Origin: Micromonospora antibiotica
GTDB lineage: Bacteria; Actinomycetota; Actinomycetes; Mycobacteriales; Micromonosporaceae
Assembly (NCBI RefSeq): GCF_017599305.1
Contig: NZ_JAGFWR010000001.1
Span: forward strand, 372,001-436,000
Reading direction: 5' to 3'
DNA length: 64,000 bases
The notes under the pieces are model-generated. The model searched no databases, was not told where the DNA came from, and saw nothing but the letters and a program-made list of their open reading frames with translations. Within the stretch, counting starts at the first letter, position 1. Every line of letters starts with the position of its first letter. This document shows, one piece after another, positions 33,149 through 42,351 of the stretch. The translations under genes and the position numbers were made by a program.

Positions 33149-33164
33149 GTTACTGATCGGTAAC
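33149..33164. promoter_or_regulatory. Palindromic operator GTTAC-N6-GTAAC upstream of the acyl-CoA dehydrogenase gene
   Basis: GTTACTGATCGGTAAC lies 28 bp before the start codon. It shares both GTTAC/GTAAC arms and the 6-bp centre with the site upstream of etfD. At this distance it would overlap the promoter or transcription start and suit a repressor. Confidence 0.55.
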
Positions 33165-33191
33165 ACCTGTCCGGAAGCGGGGCCAGCGAGC

Positions 33192-35048
33192 ATGACCCAC
33201 TACAAGAGCAACCTTCGGGACCTTGAGTTCAACCTGTTCGAGGTCTTCGGGGCGGACCGGACGTTCGGCCAGGAGCCGTACACGGACCTGGACGTCGACA
33301 CCGCCCGCAGCTTCCTCTCCGAGGTCGACCGCCTGGCCCGTGAGGACCTCGCGGCCAGCTACCAGGACAGCGACCGCAACCCGCCGGTCTTCGACCCCGC
33401 GACGCACACCGCGCCGCTGCCGGAGTCGTTCAAGAAGTCCTACCAGGCGTTCATGGACTCCGAGTTCTGGCGGCTGGACCTCCCCGAGTCCCTCGGCGGC
33501 AGCAGCGCCCCGCGCGCGCTCTGGTGGTCGCTCGCCGAGCTGGTGCTCGGCGCCAACGCGCCCGTCTGGATGTACGCCTCCGGCCCGTCCTTCGCGCACG
33601 TGCTGGAGGTCGAGGGCACCGACGAGCAGAAGAAGTGGGCCAAGCTCTTCATCGACCAGCAGTGGGCCTCCACCATGGTGCTCACCGAGCCGGACGCCGG
33701 TTCGGACGTCGGCGCCGGCCGGGCCCGTGCCGTCCAGCAGCCGGACGGCTCCTGGCACATCGAGGGCGTGAAGCGCTTCATCACCTCCGGCGAGCACGAC
33801 CTGAGCGACAACATCGTCCACTACGTGCTGGCCCGTCCGGTCGGCGTCGAGGGCGTCGGCGGCCCGGGCACCAAGGGGCTGTCCCTGTTCGTCGTGCCGA
33901 AGTTCCACTTCGACGCCGAGACCGGCGAGCTGGGCGAGCGCAACGGCGTCTACGCCACCAACGTCGAGCACAAGATGGGCATCAAGGTCTCCAACACCTG
34001 CGAGCTGACCTTCGGCGAGCACGGCGTACCGGCCAAGGGTTGGCTGCTGGGCGAGAAGCACGACGGCATCCGGCAGATGTTCATGATCATCGAGTACGCC
34101 CGGATGATGGTCGGCACCAAGGCGATCGCCACCCTGTCCACCGGCTATCTCAACGCCCTGGAGTACGCGAAGAACCGGGTGCAGGGCGCCGACCTGACCC
34201 AGCAGGCCGACAAGGCCGCGCCCCGGGTCACCATCACCCACCACCCGGACGTGCGCCGTTCGCTGCTGATGCAGAAGTCGTACGCCGAGGGGCTGCGGGC
34301 GCTGGTCTGCTACACCGCCACCTGGCAGGACAAGATCGCGGTCGCCGAGGCGGCCGGCGACGAACCGGCCACCAAGCTGGCCAGGCGGGTCAACGACCTG
34401 CTCCTGCCGCTGGTCAAGGGCGTCGGCTCCGAGCGGGCCTACGAGCTGCTCGGTCACGAGTCGCTCCAGACCTACGGTGGCTCCGGCTTCCTCCAGGACT
34501 ACCCGCTGGAGCAGTACGTCCGGGACGCCAAGATCGACACCCTGTACGAGGGCACCACCGCGATCCAGAGCCTCGACCTGATCTTCCGGAAGATCGTTCG
34601 GGACAACGGCCGGGCGCTCACCTCGGTCGCCGGTGAGATCCAGGAGTTCATCAGCACCGAGGCCGGCAACGGGCAGCTCAAGGAGGAGCGGCAGGCGCTC
34701 GGTCGGGCGCTCGCCGAGATCCAGAACATCCTCGTCGTGCTGACCGGTTGGCTCGGTGAGGCCCAGGGCGGCGACACCCGCAGCCTCTACAAGGTCGGCC
34801 TGAGCAGCCGCCGCTTCCTGCTCGCCCTCGGCGACCTGGTCGTCGGGTGGCTGCTCCAGAAGCAGGCCGACGTGGCGCTGAAGGCGCTGGCCGGTGAGGT
34901 CTCCACCACCGACCAGGCGTTCTACACCGGCAAGGTGGCCGCCGCCCGGTTCTTCGCCCGTGAGGTGCTGCCCCGCATCGGCGCCGACCGCCGGATCATC
35001 GAAGGCGCCGACCTGGACATCATGGACATCCCGGAGGAAGCCTTCTGA
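33192..35048 (+). CDS. Acyl-CoA dehydrogenase, long (FadE5-type)
   Basis: This 618-residue protein has an extra N-terminal segment, the acyl-CoA dehydrogenase core ([22 protein letters not shown] for FAD/substrate binding), and a C-terminal part. The core helix has [32 protein letters not shown], which includes the expected catalytic Glu. The length and the extra C-terminal domain match mycobacterial FadE5-like enzymes for broad chain lengths. It would reduce ETF, whose electrons go to the quinone pool through EtfD. The ATG at 33192 is preceded by GCGGGG, and a terminator follows at 35105. Confidence 0.93.
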   Translation: MTHYKSNLRDLEFNLFEVFGADRTFGQEPYTDLDVDTARSFLSEVDRLAREDLAASYQDSDRNPPVFDPATHTAPLPESFKKSYQAFMDSEFWRLDLPESLGGSSAPRALWWSLAELVLGANAPVWMYASGPSFAHVLEVEGTDEQKKWAKLFIDQQWASTMVLTEPDAGSDVGAGRARAVQQPDGSWHIEGVKRFITSGEHDLSDNIVHYVLARPVGVEGVGGPGTKGLSLFVVPKFHFDAETGELGERNGVYATNVEHKMGIKVSNTCELTFGEHGVPAKGWLLGEKHDGIRQMFMIIEYARMMVGTKAIATLSTGYLNALEYAKNRVQGADLTQQADKAAPRVTITHHPDVRRSLLMQKSYAEGLRALVCYTATWQDKIAVAEAAGDEPATKLARRVNDLLLPLVKGVGSERAYELLGHESLQTYGGSGFLQDYPLEQYVRDAKIDTLYEGTTAIQSLDLIFRKIVRDNGRALTSVAGEIQEFISTEAGNGQLKEERQALGRALAEIQNILVVLTGWLGEAQGGDTRSLYKVGLSSRRFLLALGDLVVGWLLQKQADVALKALAGEVSTTDQAFYTGKVAAARFFAREVLPRIGADRRIIEGADLDIMDIPEEAF

Positions 35049-35104
35049 CCTGACCGCCGTCCCGACCGGGTCGAGCCGGCCGGATTCGGCGGGTGACGCG
35101 TATG

Positions 35105-35152
35105 GGGCCGATGTGGCGGTGTCCGGGAGTCTGGACATCACCACATCGGCCC
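35105..35152 (+). terminator. Terminator after the acyl-CoA dehydrogenase gene
   Basis: A 12-bp outer stem (GGGCCGATGTGG and its complement) with an inner GTGTCC/GGACAT-like stem lies about 55 bp after the stop, and is followed by TTCT. Confidence 0.8.
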
Positions 35153-35328
35153 TTCTGCGTCGACGATGAGGATCGGGACAGCGTCACCTTGAGGCGCGCG
35201 GGAAGCGGTCGGGAGAGGGGGCCAGATTTGCCGGGTGCGATCCCGGTAGGAGGGCTGCTGGGCGGGTAACCCGCGCGGACCACGTCAGGGCACGCCCAAC
35301 GGCCACCGCACGGGGGAGTGCAGCGCAC

Positions 35329-35598
35329 ATGGGCATTGGTAGCGGCATCTTTCTCATCGCGCTCGGCGCGATCATGACGTTCGCCATCCGGGCCGACGTC
35401 TGGTGGATCAACCTGCGCGCCGTCGGCTGGGTCTTCATCCTGGCCGGCCTGGCCGTGCTGCTCACCACGCTCTGGTTCTGGCAGGACCGGCGCAAGCGGG
35501 CGCGCACGCTCATCGTGGAGGAGAACCGGCTCTCCCACCCGACCGCGATGATGCCGCCGCCGCCCGATCCGCCGCCGCCCACCGCACCCCCGTCCTGA
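35329..35598 (+). CDS. DUF6458-like small membrane protein (first copy)
   Basis: This 89-residue protein has two transmembrane helices (about 3-20 and 30-50), the pattern MGIGSGIFLIALGAIMTFAI, and a Pro-rich cytoplasmic tail. It is a clear paralogue of the protein encoded at 36348. DUF6458-type proteins are widespread in actinobacteria with unknown function. A GGGTAA motif at about 35265 upstream recalls the -10 of stress sigma factors. Confidence 0.8.
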   Translation: MGIGSGIFLIALGAIMTFAIRADVWWINLRAVGWVFILAGLAVLLTTLWFWQDRRKRARTLIVEENRLSHPTAMMPPPPDPPPPTAPPS

Positions 35599-35686
35599 CC
35601 GGCCGCCCCGCTGGACGACACCGGCCGCTGACCGGCCGCCGCGGGAAGACGTCACCAGAGCCGGGCTGCCCGGCGGGTGGGTCGGG

Positions 35687-36223
35687 TCAGCCGCGGGCGG
35701 TGTGCCGGTCGACGACCGGGGTGTCGCCCGGTGTCAACTCCGCCCACGGGGCTGCCGCCCGGTGCACCACCAGACCGGTGGTACGCAACCCTTCCCGGTC
35801 GGCCCCTTCCGGGTCGAGGAGCGCCGACAGCAGCGAGATGCCCGGGTTGTGGGCGACGAGCAGGACCGTGTGGGCCTCCGGCTCGACCATCCGCACCAGG
35901 TCGAGCAGGTCGCCCGGGTGCGCCTCGTACGCGGCGGCGGCGTACCGCACCACCGGTGCTGTCCCCGCCGGGCCACCCTCCGGCGGGACCCCGGTCATGC
36001 CCAGCGCCACGTCGTGCCAGGTCTGCCTGGTCCGGCGGGCCGCCGAGCAGATCACCACGTCGGGGAGGAGACCCTGCCCGGCCAGCCACGCCCCGGCGGC
36101 GGCGGCGTCGGCGTGCCCGCGTGCGGTCAGTCGCCGGTCTACGTCGGAGCCGCTCCCGGGCTGTTCGGCCTTGGCGTGCCGCAGCAGCACCAGTGTCCGT
36201 GTCTCGGCCTCGCCGTCCGTCAT
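35687..36223 (-). CDS. SixA-type histidine phosphatase
   Basis: This 178-residue protein carries the phosphatase signature LVLLRHAKAE near residues 11-20, with the catalytic His. It also has the second His in VAHNPGIS and the segment RTRQTWHDVA. The short length fits SixA, which removes phosphate from phosphohistidine in signalling or PTS-like proteins. It lies on the opposite strand between the two DUF6458 paralogues. Confidence 0.88.
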   Translation of the reverse strand: MTDGEAETRTLVLLRHAKAEQPGSGSDVDRRLTARGHADAAAAGAWLAGQGLLPDVVICSAARRTRQTWHDVALGMTGVPPEGGPAGTAPVVRYAAAAYEAHPGDLLDLVRMVEPEAHTVLLVAHNPGISLLSALLDPEGADREGLRTTGLVVHRAAAPWAELTPGDTPVVDRHTARG

Positions 36224-36347
36224 TCCCCCAGCTTGCCTGATTGACGCGAGTGTCGCCTGGGTATGTCAGTGGGGCCACTCGCTCATCGATGCCCTCGATG
36301 GCCGTGGCGGGTGGGTAACGCCAGCTGACAGCCAAGGAGGCGACGTC

Positions 36348-36638
36348 ATGGGCATCGGTGCCAGCATCTTCCTCATCGCGGTGGGTGCGATCTTCGCGTT
36401 CGCCGTCGACGCCGACCTGGGATGGCTCAACCTCGACGTGGTGGGCTGGGTGCTGATGCTCGCCGGCCTCGTCGGGCTGCTGACCACCCTCTTCTTCTGG
36501 AACAGCCGTCGCCGGGCGGTGGTGACCACCGCCGTGCGTCAGGACCAGGTCGTCGCCGACCGGGTCGTGCCAGTGCAGGGCGGCCAGGTGGTACGCGAGG
36601 AGTACCGCGAGGCGCGCGGCCCGGGTTACCCGGTCTGA
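36348..36638 (+). CDS. DUF6458-like small membrane protein (second copy)
   Basis: This 96-residue protein has the pattern MGIGASIFLIAVGAIFAFAVDADLGWLNLDVVGWVLMLAGLV, with two membrane helices and a cytoplasmic tail (VRQDQVVADRVVPVQGGQVV). The ATG at 36348 has AAGGAGG 7 bp upstream. It is a paralogue of the protein at 35329. A terminator follows at 36659. Confidence 0.83.
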   Translation: MGIGASIFLIAVGAIFAFAVDADLGWLNLDVVGWVLMLAGLVGLLTTLFFWNSRRRAVVTTAVRQDQVVADRVVPVQGGQVVREEYREARGPGYPV

Positions 36639-36658
36639 CCGCACCGCACCACATGATC

Positions 36659-36690
36659 TCAGGGGCCCCGCAACGGCGCGGGGCCCCTGA
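36659..36690 (+). terminator. Terminator after the second DUF6458-like gene
   Basis: A perfect 13-bp stem (TCAGGGGCCCCGC) closes on a 6-nt loop 20 bp after the stop. It also lies between this gene and the convergent PAQR gene. Confidence 0.85.
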
Positions 36691-36767
36691 ACTGTTCCCT
36701 GCTCAGGCCGGCTCCGGCTTGCCGCGCGGCCGGAGCGACCGCCCCCGGACCGGCCGGAGACTAGTGA

Positions 36768-37445
36768 TCAGGCGAAGAGGGCGAAGTAGATCGCGATGTG
36801 GTGACAGAGGGCGGCGAGCAGGGTGCAGGCGTGGAAGAACTCGTGGTGGCCGAAGACGGTGGGCCAGGGGTTGGGCCGCCGCAGCGCGTAGAAGACCGCG
36901 CCGATGCTGTACATCGCCCCACCGGCGGCGAGCAGCACCAGCACGGTGACCCCGCCCTGGCGCAGGATCTGCGGGAGGATCGCCACCGATACCCAGCCGA
37001 GGGCCAGGTAGAGCGGGGCGGAGACCCAGCGCGGAGCGTGCGGCCAGATCAGCTTGACGGCCACACCGGCCAACGCCCCACCCCAGACCAGGCCGAGCAT
37101 CAGGGTGGCCATCCGCCGGTCGAGCAGCAGCACACAGAGCGGTGTGTAGGTGCCGGCGATGAACACGAAGATCATCGAGTGGTCCATCCGGCGCATGATC
37201 TGGTAGCCGCGCTCCGACCACACCCGGCGGTGGTAGAGGGCGCTGGTGCCGAAGAGGCCGCAGACGGTGACGCTGTAGATCAGGCAGCTGACCAGGGGCG
37301 CCCAGCCGGGACGGGTGGCCGCGACGGCGCAGAGCACGGTGCCGCAGACGAGCGCGACGAAGAACGCGTAGGTGTGCAGCCAGCCGCGCATCCGGGGCTT
37401 ACCGATGTCGACAGGCTTGAGTCGAAGCGGTGCGGAGGTGGTCAC
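36768..37445 (-). CDS. trhA: Hemolysin III/PAQR-family membrane protein
   Basis: This 225-residue protein has seven transmembrane helices. PAQR motifs are visible: GTSALYHRRVW, then RRMDHSMIFVFIAGTYTPL, and a C-terminal FGHHEFFHACTLLAALCHH with metal-binding His residues. Bacterial members (TrhA) are thought to act in membrane energetics or lipid hydrolysis, not haemolysis. The ATG is at 37445. A TACGG-CA-CCGTA palindrome lies at 37456-37467, immediately before the start. Confidence 0.9.
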   Translation of the reverse strand: MTTSAPLRLKPVDIGKPRMRGWLHTYAFFVALVCGTVLCAVAATRPGWAPLVSCLIYSVTVCGLFGTSALYHRRVWSERGYQIMRRMDHSMIFVFIAGTYTPLCVLLLDRRMATLMLGLVWGGALAGVAVKLIWPHAPRWVSAPLYLALGWVSVAILPQILRQGGVTVLVLLAAGGAMYSIGAVFYALRRPNPWPTVFGHHEFFHACTLLAALCHHIAIYFALFA

Positions 37446-37455
37446 GGAATCAGGT

Positions 37456-37467
37456 TACGGCACCGTA
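37456..37467. promoter_or_regulatory. Palindrome TACGG-CA-CCGTA before the PAQR gene
   Basis: This 12-bp palindrome ends 11 bp from the PAQR start and lies between two GGTTAC sequences (37453 and 37468). It is in the divergent promoter region shared with pxpB. A TetR-type operator is possible. Confidence 0.35.
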
Positions 37468-37552
37468 GGTTACTTCTAGGTAGTGCGACCCGTCACCAGA
37501 CCTGTCGAGTCTAGCGACCCTGGACGGCACATCGATCGGGGAGTATGGCGGG

Positions 37553-38164
37553 ATGCGCATCCGACCCGTGGGCCGGCACGCCCTCCTGCTCGACTGTGAC
37601 GACCCCGGCCAGGTGGAACGGTGGCGGGCCGAGTTGTGGCGACGCCGCGCCGCCGGTGAGCTGGACGCCGCCGAGATCGTCCCGGCGGCCGGCACCGTCC
37701 TGCTCGACGGGGTGCCCGACCCGGAGTCGACGGCCACCCGGATCGCCGGCTGGACCCCCGACCCGGTCACCACCACAGCCGACGCCGGCACCGTCGACGT
37801 TCCCACCGTGTACGACGGTGAAGACCTGCCCCTGGTCGCCGCGCACTGGCGACTGACCGTGCCCCAGGTGGTGCAACGGCTGCGGGACACCGAGTTCCGG
37901 GTGGCGTTCTGCGGCTTCGCCCCCGGCTTCGGCTACCTGACCGGCCTCCCCCCGCAGTACGCGGTGCCCCGACTGCCCACCCCGCGCCCCCGGGTGCCCG
38001 CCGGCTCGGTGGCCCTGGCCGGCCCGTACGCGGGGATCTACCCGACCGCCTCGCCGGGTGGCTGGCTGCTGGTGGGGCGGACCACGCTCACCCTCTTCGA
38101 CGTGGCCGCCGACCCACCGGCCACCCTCACCCCCGGCACCCGGGTCCGGCTGGTGACCCGGTGA
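37553..38164 (+). CDS. pxpB: 5-oxoprolinase subunit PxpB
   Basis: This 203-residue protein matches PxpB/KipI (carboxyltransferase domain, subdomain C and D) in EFRVAFCGFAPGFGYLTGLP and RVPAGSVALAGPYAGIYPTASPGGW. With PxpA and PxpC it hydrolyses 5-oxoproline to glutamate using ATP. The three genes overlap: this stop overlaps the pxpC GTG by 4 bp. A divergent PAQR gene lies upstream. Confidence 0.95.
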   Translation: MRIRPVGRHALLLDCDDPGQVERWRAELWRRRAAGELDAAEIVPAAGTVLLDGVPDPESTATRIAGWTPDPVTTTADAGTVDVPTVYDGEDLPLVAAHWRLTVPQVVQRLRDTEFRVAFCGFAPGFGYLTGLPPQYAVPRLPTPRPRVPAGSVALAGPYAGIYPTASPGGWLLVGRTTLTLFDVAADPPATLTPGTRVRLVTR

Positions 38165-39009
38165 TCGAGGTGCGTCGGGCGGGACCGCGTACCACCGTGC
38201 AGGATCTGGGGCGGCCCGGGTGGGCGCATCTCGGCGTACCCCGGTCGGGGGCGCTGGATCCGGCGGCGCTGGCGCTGGCGAACCGGCTGGTCGGCAACCC
38301 GGCGGACGCCGCCGGTCTGGAGTTGACCCTCGGCGGCGGTGAGCTGCGGCTGACCCGGGCCGGCACGGTCGCGGTGACGGGGGCCGACGTCGAGATCCGG
38401 GTCGACGGCCGCCCCGGCGACGTGGGCCGGCCGTTGGCGGTGCCGGCGGGGGCGGTGCTGCGGATCGGGTCGCCCCGGCACGGGCTGCGCAACTGGCTGG
38501 CGGTCGACGGGGGGATCGCCGTCGACCCGGTGCTCGGCAGCCGGTCCACCGACACCCTCTCCGGCCTCGGCCCACCCCCGGTCGGCGACGGCGACCGGCT
38601 CCCGCTCGGCCCGCCGGCCGGGCCACCCGCCCCGGTGGACTTCACCGTCGGCCGGCCGGTGCCGGACGAGCTGTGGCTGACCCTGCGCCCCGGCCCACGC
38701 GCCGACTGGTTCACCGCCGACGCGCTGGCGTCGCTGCTCGGCACGGCGTACACGGTGAGTCCGGTGAGTGACCGGATCGGTGCGCGACTTGTCGGCGCGG
38801 CGCTGCCCCGCGCGGTGGCCGGGGAGCTGCCGAGTGAGGGCGTGGTGCTCGGCGCGGTGCAGGTGCCCGCCGACGGCCAGCCGTTGATCTTCCTGGCCGA
38901 CCATCCGACCACCGGCGGCTACCCGGTGATCGGGGTGGTGGACGACGTGACCGGGCTCGCGCAGGCCCGACCGGGGACTACGGTGAGATTCCATGGACCT
39001 CAACGCTGA
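38161..39009 (+). CDS. pxpC: 5-oxoprolinase subunit PxpC
   Basis: This 282-residue protein matches the biotin-dependent carboxyltransferase-like PxpC/KipA family: IEVRRAGPRTTVQDLGRPGWAHLGVPRSGALDPAAL at the start and FLADHPTTGGYPVIGVV near the end. It completes the 5-oxoproline-hydrolysing complex. The GTG at 38161 overlaps pxpB by 4 bp, and its end overlaps pxpA by 17 bp. Confidence 0.95.
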   Translation: MIEVRRAGPRTTVQDLGRPGWAHLGVPRSGALDPAALALANRLVGNPADAAGLELTLGGGELRLTRAGTVAVTGADVEIRVDGRPGDVGRPLAVPAGAVLRIGSPRHGLRNWLAVDGGIAVDPVLGSRSTDTLSGLGPPPVGDGDRLPLGPPAGPPAPVDFTVGRPVPDELWLTLRPGPRADWFTADALASLLGTAYTVSPVSDRIGARLVGAALPRAVAGELPSEGVVLGAVQVPADGQPLIFLADHPTTGGYPVIGVVDDVTGLAQARPGTTVRFHGPQR

Positions 39010-39742
39010 CCTCGGCGAGGGATTCGGCATCTGGCGGCTCGGCGATGACGAGGCGCTGCTCGACCTGGTCACCTCCGCCAACGTGGCGTGCGGCTTCCAC
39101 GGCGGCGACCCGTCGACCATGCGGCGGGTCTGCGCCGCCGCCGCCGAACGCGGCGTCGCCGTCGGCGCGCAGGTCGGCTACCGGGATCTGGCCGGCTTCG
39201 GCCGCCGGCACATCGCGTACGGCTTCGACGAGCTGCGTGACGAGGTGACCTACCAGCTGGGGGCGCTAGACGCGTTCTGCCGACCCCACCGCACCCGGGT
39301 CCGCTACCTCAAACCGCACGGCGCGCTCTACCACGCGGCGGCCACCGACGAGGTGCAGGCCGCCGCCCTGGTCGCGGCGGTCAGTGGGTATGACCACGAG
39401 CTGCCGATCCTCTGCGCGCCCGGCTCCACCCTCGCCCAGCTCGCCGTCGGCGCGGGCCTGCGGGCGGTCCCCGAAGGCTTCGCCGACCGGGGTTACCTGC
39501 CCAACGGGGCGCTGGTGCCGCGTACCGCGCCGGGCGCGCTGGTCACCGACCCGGAGGAGGTGGCCGTCCGGGCGGTCCGGATGGCCACCGAGCAGACGGT
39601 GGTGGCGGTCGACGGGACCGTCGTGCCGTGCCCGGTCGCGTCGATCTGCCTGCACGGGGACAGCCCCGGCGCGGTCGCGTCGGCCGCCCTGGTGCGGGCC
39701 GCGCTGATCGACGCCGGGGTCACCCTCACCCCGTTCGCCTGA
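38993..39742 (+). CDS. pxpA: 5-oxoprolinase subunit PxpA (LamB/YcsF family)
   Basis: This 249-residue protein starts MDLNADLGEGFG, the LamB/YcsF signature, and has ANVACGFHGGDPSTM, RYLKPHGALYH and VASICLHGDSPGAV. It is the hydrolase-type subunit of 5-oxoprolinase. The ATG at 38993 lies inside the end of pxpC. The order pxpB-C-A in one overlapping operon is typical of actinobacteria. Confidence 0.95.
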   Translation: MDLNADLGEGFGIWRLGDDEALLDLVTSANVACGFHGGDPSTMRRVCAAAAERGVAVGAQVGYRDLAGFGRRHIAYGFDELRDEVTYQLGALDAFCRPHRTRVRYLKPHGALYHAAATDEVQAAALVAAVSGYDHELPILCAPGSTLAQLAVGAGLRAVPEGFADRGYLPNGALVPRTAPGALVTDPEEVAVRAVRMATEQTVVAVDGTVVPCPVASICLHGDSPGAVASAALVRAALIDAGVTLTPFA

Positions 39743-39769
39743 CCGTCCCCGGTGGCCCGGCGGCCTGAT

Positions 39770-39813
39770 GGCCCGGCGGGTGGGTCAGTTAGGACCGTTC
39801 CCACCGCCGGGCC
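39770..39813. terminator. Convergent terminator between pxpA and the NHL-repeat gene
   Basis: GGCCCGGCGG (39770-39779) plus TGGG pair with CCCACCGCCGGGCC (39800-39813) around a 15-nt AT-containing loop, between the convergent stops at 39742 and 39851. Confidence 0.65.
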
Positions 39814-39850
39814 GTTGCCGGTCGCGGTCTGCTGCTGCGGCGGCGGGCGC

Positions 39851-41683
39851 TCAGGTGTCCAGGCCGCGCAGTACCAGCGGGACGCGGGTCGCGCCGTCGT
39901 CGACGACCCGCACCGGGACGCCCCAGTCCTGCCGGGTCAGGTGGCAGGCGGCATGCTCGACGTCGGCGTCGCAGGTGGCGGCCTGGGCGGTCACCTGGAG
40001 CACGCCCTGGGGTACGGCCGGGTCGATCACCAGCCGACGGGACAGCTCGGTGCCGGTGCCCGCCCCCTCGACCAGCAGCTCCGGCGGCGAGGCCGAGACG
40101 ACCAGCCGGGTCGACGGCCCGTACGTCTCGTCCAGCTTCTGCCCCGGCGCCGGCGTGAAGATCACGTCCAGGGTCACCTCGCCGGCCGCGACGTCGGTGG
40201 GTTTGCGTTCCAGTCGGTGCCGGGGACCGTCCACGGTGTCCGCCCCGGCGGCGGTCAACGCGCCCGGGGCGAGCCGGGTCAACCGGTGCGCGGCCGACTC
40301 CACCACCAGCACCCCGCCGTCGGCGGTGAGCACCAGGTCGCTCGGCTCGGCCAGCCCCTCGGCCACCGTGGCGACCAGGCCGGTCGCCGGGTCGAAGCGG
40401 CGTACCGCGCCGTTGTAGGTGTCGGCGATCAGCACCGAACCGTCGGGCAGCGCGCACACCCCCAGCGGATGCTGGAGCAACGCCCGGTCGGCCGGCCCGT
40501 CCACGTGCCCGAAGTCGAACAGCCCCTGCCCGACGGCGGTGCCGAGCACGCCGTCCTGCACGTAGCGGATGGCGCTGGTCTCGCTGTCGGCCACCCACAG
40601 CCGCGCGCCGTCGGCCGAGACGGACAGGCTGGACGGCTGGGCCAGCCACGCCTCGGTCAGCGGCCCGTCGCGCAGCGCCTCGACGGTGGTGCCCGCCCAC
40701 ATGCCGGCGGTCCGCTTGATCGGGTCGAACCACCAGAGCTGGTGGATGCCGGCCATCGCCACGATGACCTTGTCGTCGTACCAGGCCAGGTCCCACGGGG
40801 AGGAGAGGTCGACGGAGCGCGCGTCGTGGGCGTGGTCGTCGACAGTGGAGCGCCACTGCCGGCCGGTGCCGGCGACCGTGGTCACCTCGCCGGTGTCGAG
40901 GCGTACGCCACGCAGCAGGTGGTTGACCGTGTCGGCGACCAGCAGGTCGTAGCCGGCGACCTCGGCGACGTGCGCGGGCAGCAGGCAGAGCCCCTGCGGC
41001 TCGGCGAAGCTGGCCGACGCGGCCGGCCCGTCGACCCGGCCCCGCTCGCCGGAGCCGATCCGCCGGACCGGCGTCTCGCCGTCGGGGGCCAGCTCCACGA
41101 GGCTGTGCCGGGCCGAGTCGGAGACCAGCAGGTTGCCGCCGTCGAGCAGCACGGCCTTGCCGGGGAAGCGCAGCGTCGTCTCCGGTGGCGTCGGCGGCAC
41201 GTACGGCCCGTCGCCCCGGTGCAGGGTGCCCTTCGCCTCATGGGTGGCGATCAGGTCGTCGACCAACCGGATCAGCCCCTCGGCGTGGCCCTCGCCGGCC
41301 ATCGTGGCGACCACGTAACCCTCCGGGTCGACCACCGCCAGGGTGGGCCACGCCTTCGCCGCGTACTGCTGCCACATGTCCAGCTCGGGGTCGTCGAGCA
41401 CCGGGTGGTGCACGCCGTACCGCTCGACGGCGGCGGCCAGCGCGGCCGGGTCCTTCTCGTGCTCGAACTTCGGCGAGTGCACCCCGACGACGACCAGCAC
41501 GTCGGCGTACTTCTCCTCAAGCGGGCGCAACTCGTCGAGCACGTGCAGACAGTTGATACAGCAGAAGGTCCAAAAATCGAGCAAAATGATCTTTCCCCGC
41601 AGGTCGGCGAGCTTCAGCTCCCGCCCACCGGTGTTCAACCAGCCCCGACCACGCAACTCTGGTGCCCGTACCCGTGCGCTCAT
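39851..41683 (-). CDS. Thioredoxin-fold/NHL-repeat protein (NHLRC2-like)
   Basis: This 610-residue protein has an N-terminal thioredoxin-like domain (about 1-150) with the CxxC-type motif FCCINC in LLDFWTFCCINCLHVLDEL. A six-bladed NHL beta-propeller follows (about 165-480), with repeats such as ADTVNHLLRGVRLDTGEV and ADTYNGAVRRFDPATG. A C-terminal domain completes it. Its order matches NHLRC2-type proteins. It is probably cytoplasmic; the substrate is unknown. The ATG at 41683 is preferred over an upstream start at 41701. Confidence 0.88.
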   Translation of the reverse strand: MSARVRAPELRGRGWLNTGGRELKLADLRGKIILLDFWTFCCINCLHVLDELRPLEEKYADVLVVVGVHSPKFEHEKDPAALAAAVERYGVHHPVLDDPELDMWQQYAAKAWPTLAVVDPEGYVVATMAGEGHAEGLIRLVDDLIATHEAKGTLHRGDGPYVPPTPPETTLRFPGKAVLLDGGNLLVSDSARHSLVELAPDGETPVRRIGSGERGRVDGPAASASFAEPQGLCLLPAHVAEVAGYDLLVADTVNHLLRGVRLDTGEVTTVAGTGRQWRSTVDDHAHDARSVDLSSPWDLAWYDDKVIVAMAGIHQLWWFDPIKRTAGMWAGTTVEALRDGPLTEAWLAQPSSLSVSADGARLWVADSETSAIRYVQDGVLGTAVGQGLFDFGHVDGPADRALLQHPLGVCALPDGSVLIADTYNGAVRRFDPATGLVATVAEGLAEPSDLVLTADGGVLVVESAAHRLTRLAPGALTAAGADTVDGPRHRLERKPTDVAAGEVTLDVIFTPAPGQKLDETYGPSTRLVVSASPPELLVEGAGTGTELSRRLVIDPAVPQGVLQVTAQAATCDADVEHAACHLTRQDWGVPVRVVDDGATRVPLVLRGLDT

Positions 41684-41728
41684 GCCCCCATCGTGCCGCA
41701 CCGCCTGCCGACGGGTCGCACGAAGGGC

Positions 41729-41983
41729 TCAGTGGTCGGGTGGCCGTGCCCAGGACAGGAAGCGGTCGGTGAGATTGTTCGACCGGCCGCTGTCGAGCTG
41801 GGTGAGGTGCTCCTCCGCCTCCCGTTGCAGCGCCGACAGCAGGGCCAGCAGAGCCGGCCGATCGTCGGCGAACGCGGCGCGCAGGGCGAGTTTCGCCTCC
41901 CCGCACGGCCACGGGTTCGCGTCGAGGCGGCACAGCCAGATCGGGCGCAGCGGCCGATGGGCGAGCCCGTCGAGCGGCGTCAC
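41729..41983 (-). CDS. Small conserved protein, last of a three-gene overlapping operon
   Basis: This 84-residue protein has RPIWLCRLDANPWPCGEAKLALRAAF and a helical C-terminus (LSALQREAEEHLTQLD). Related proteins are common in Micromonospora and Actinoplanes, usually unannotated. The GTG at 41983 overlaps the stop of the preceding gene by GTGA, which fixes the start. The pattern WLCR-9-CG has two Cys that might bind a metal. Confidence 0.72.
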   Translation of the reverse strand: MTPLDGLAHRPLRPIWLCRLDANPWPCGEAKLALRAAFADDRPALLALLSALQREAEEHLTQLDSGRSNNLTDRFLSWARPPDH

Positions 41984-42351
41984 GTCGACACCATCGAGCC
42001 GTGAGCTGCCGGCTTCCTTGCCGCCGACCTTCCTGCCGTCGGCTTCGCCGCTCCGGTTTTCGGTTTCGGGGTCGTCCGTTTCACCGCCGCCCGTGGTGCG
42101 GGTGGCCGAGGCGCTGCCGGAGGCGGGGAGGGGAGCCAACGCACCCCGGCGCGGCGGACGTACAGCTCGCGCCGTCGTCGGGCCAGGCCGTCCGGCCCCA
42201 GCTCGTACGCCTCGATCCAGGTCCAGCCGTCGTACGTGTGGCGGTCGGGCAGCTCACGGATCACCCGTACCGTGATCGGCCTGACGAACTGCGGGCTGAC
42301 CTCGTGGGTCAGGTGGATCAGGTCGCCGCCCCTCAGTCTCGGTTCTTTCAT
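41980..42351 (-). CDS. Conserved small protein with basic tail, middle of the operon
   Basis: This 123-residue protein has a beta-rich core (FVRPITVRVIRELPDRHTYDGWTWIEAYELGPDG) and a Lys/Ala/Pro-rich basic tail from about residue 75. The ATG at 42351 overlaps the upstream stop by ATGA. A role in nucleic-acid binding is possible from the tail, but no family is recognised. Confidence 0.72.
   Translation of the reverse strand: MKEPRLRGGDLIHLTHEVSPQFVRPITVRVIRELPDRHTYDGWTWIEAYELGPDGLARRRRELYVRRAGVRWLPSPPPAAPRPPAPRAAVKRTTPKPKTGAAKPTAGRSAARKPAAHGSMVST

Noticed and set aside
33150..35144. A 664-residue leftward ORF
   Set aside because: It is antisense to the acyl-CoA dehydrogenase gene.
39752..42004. 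A 750-residue rightward ORF
   Set aside because: It is antisense to the thioredoxin/NHL-repeat gene, which has clear CxxC and NHL motifs.
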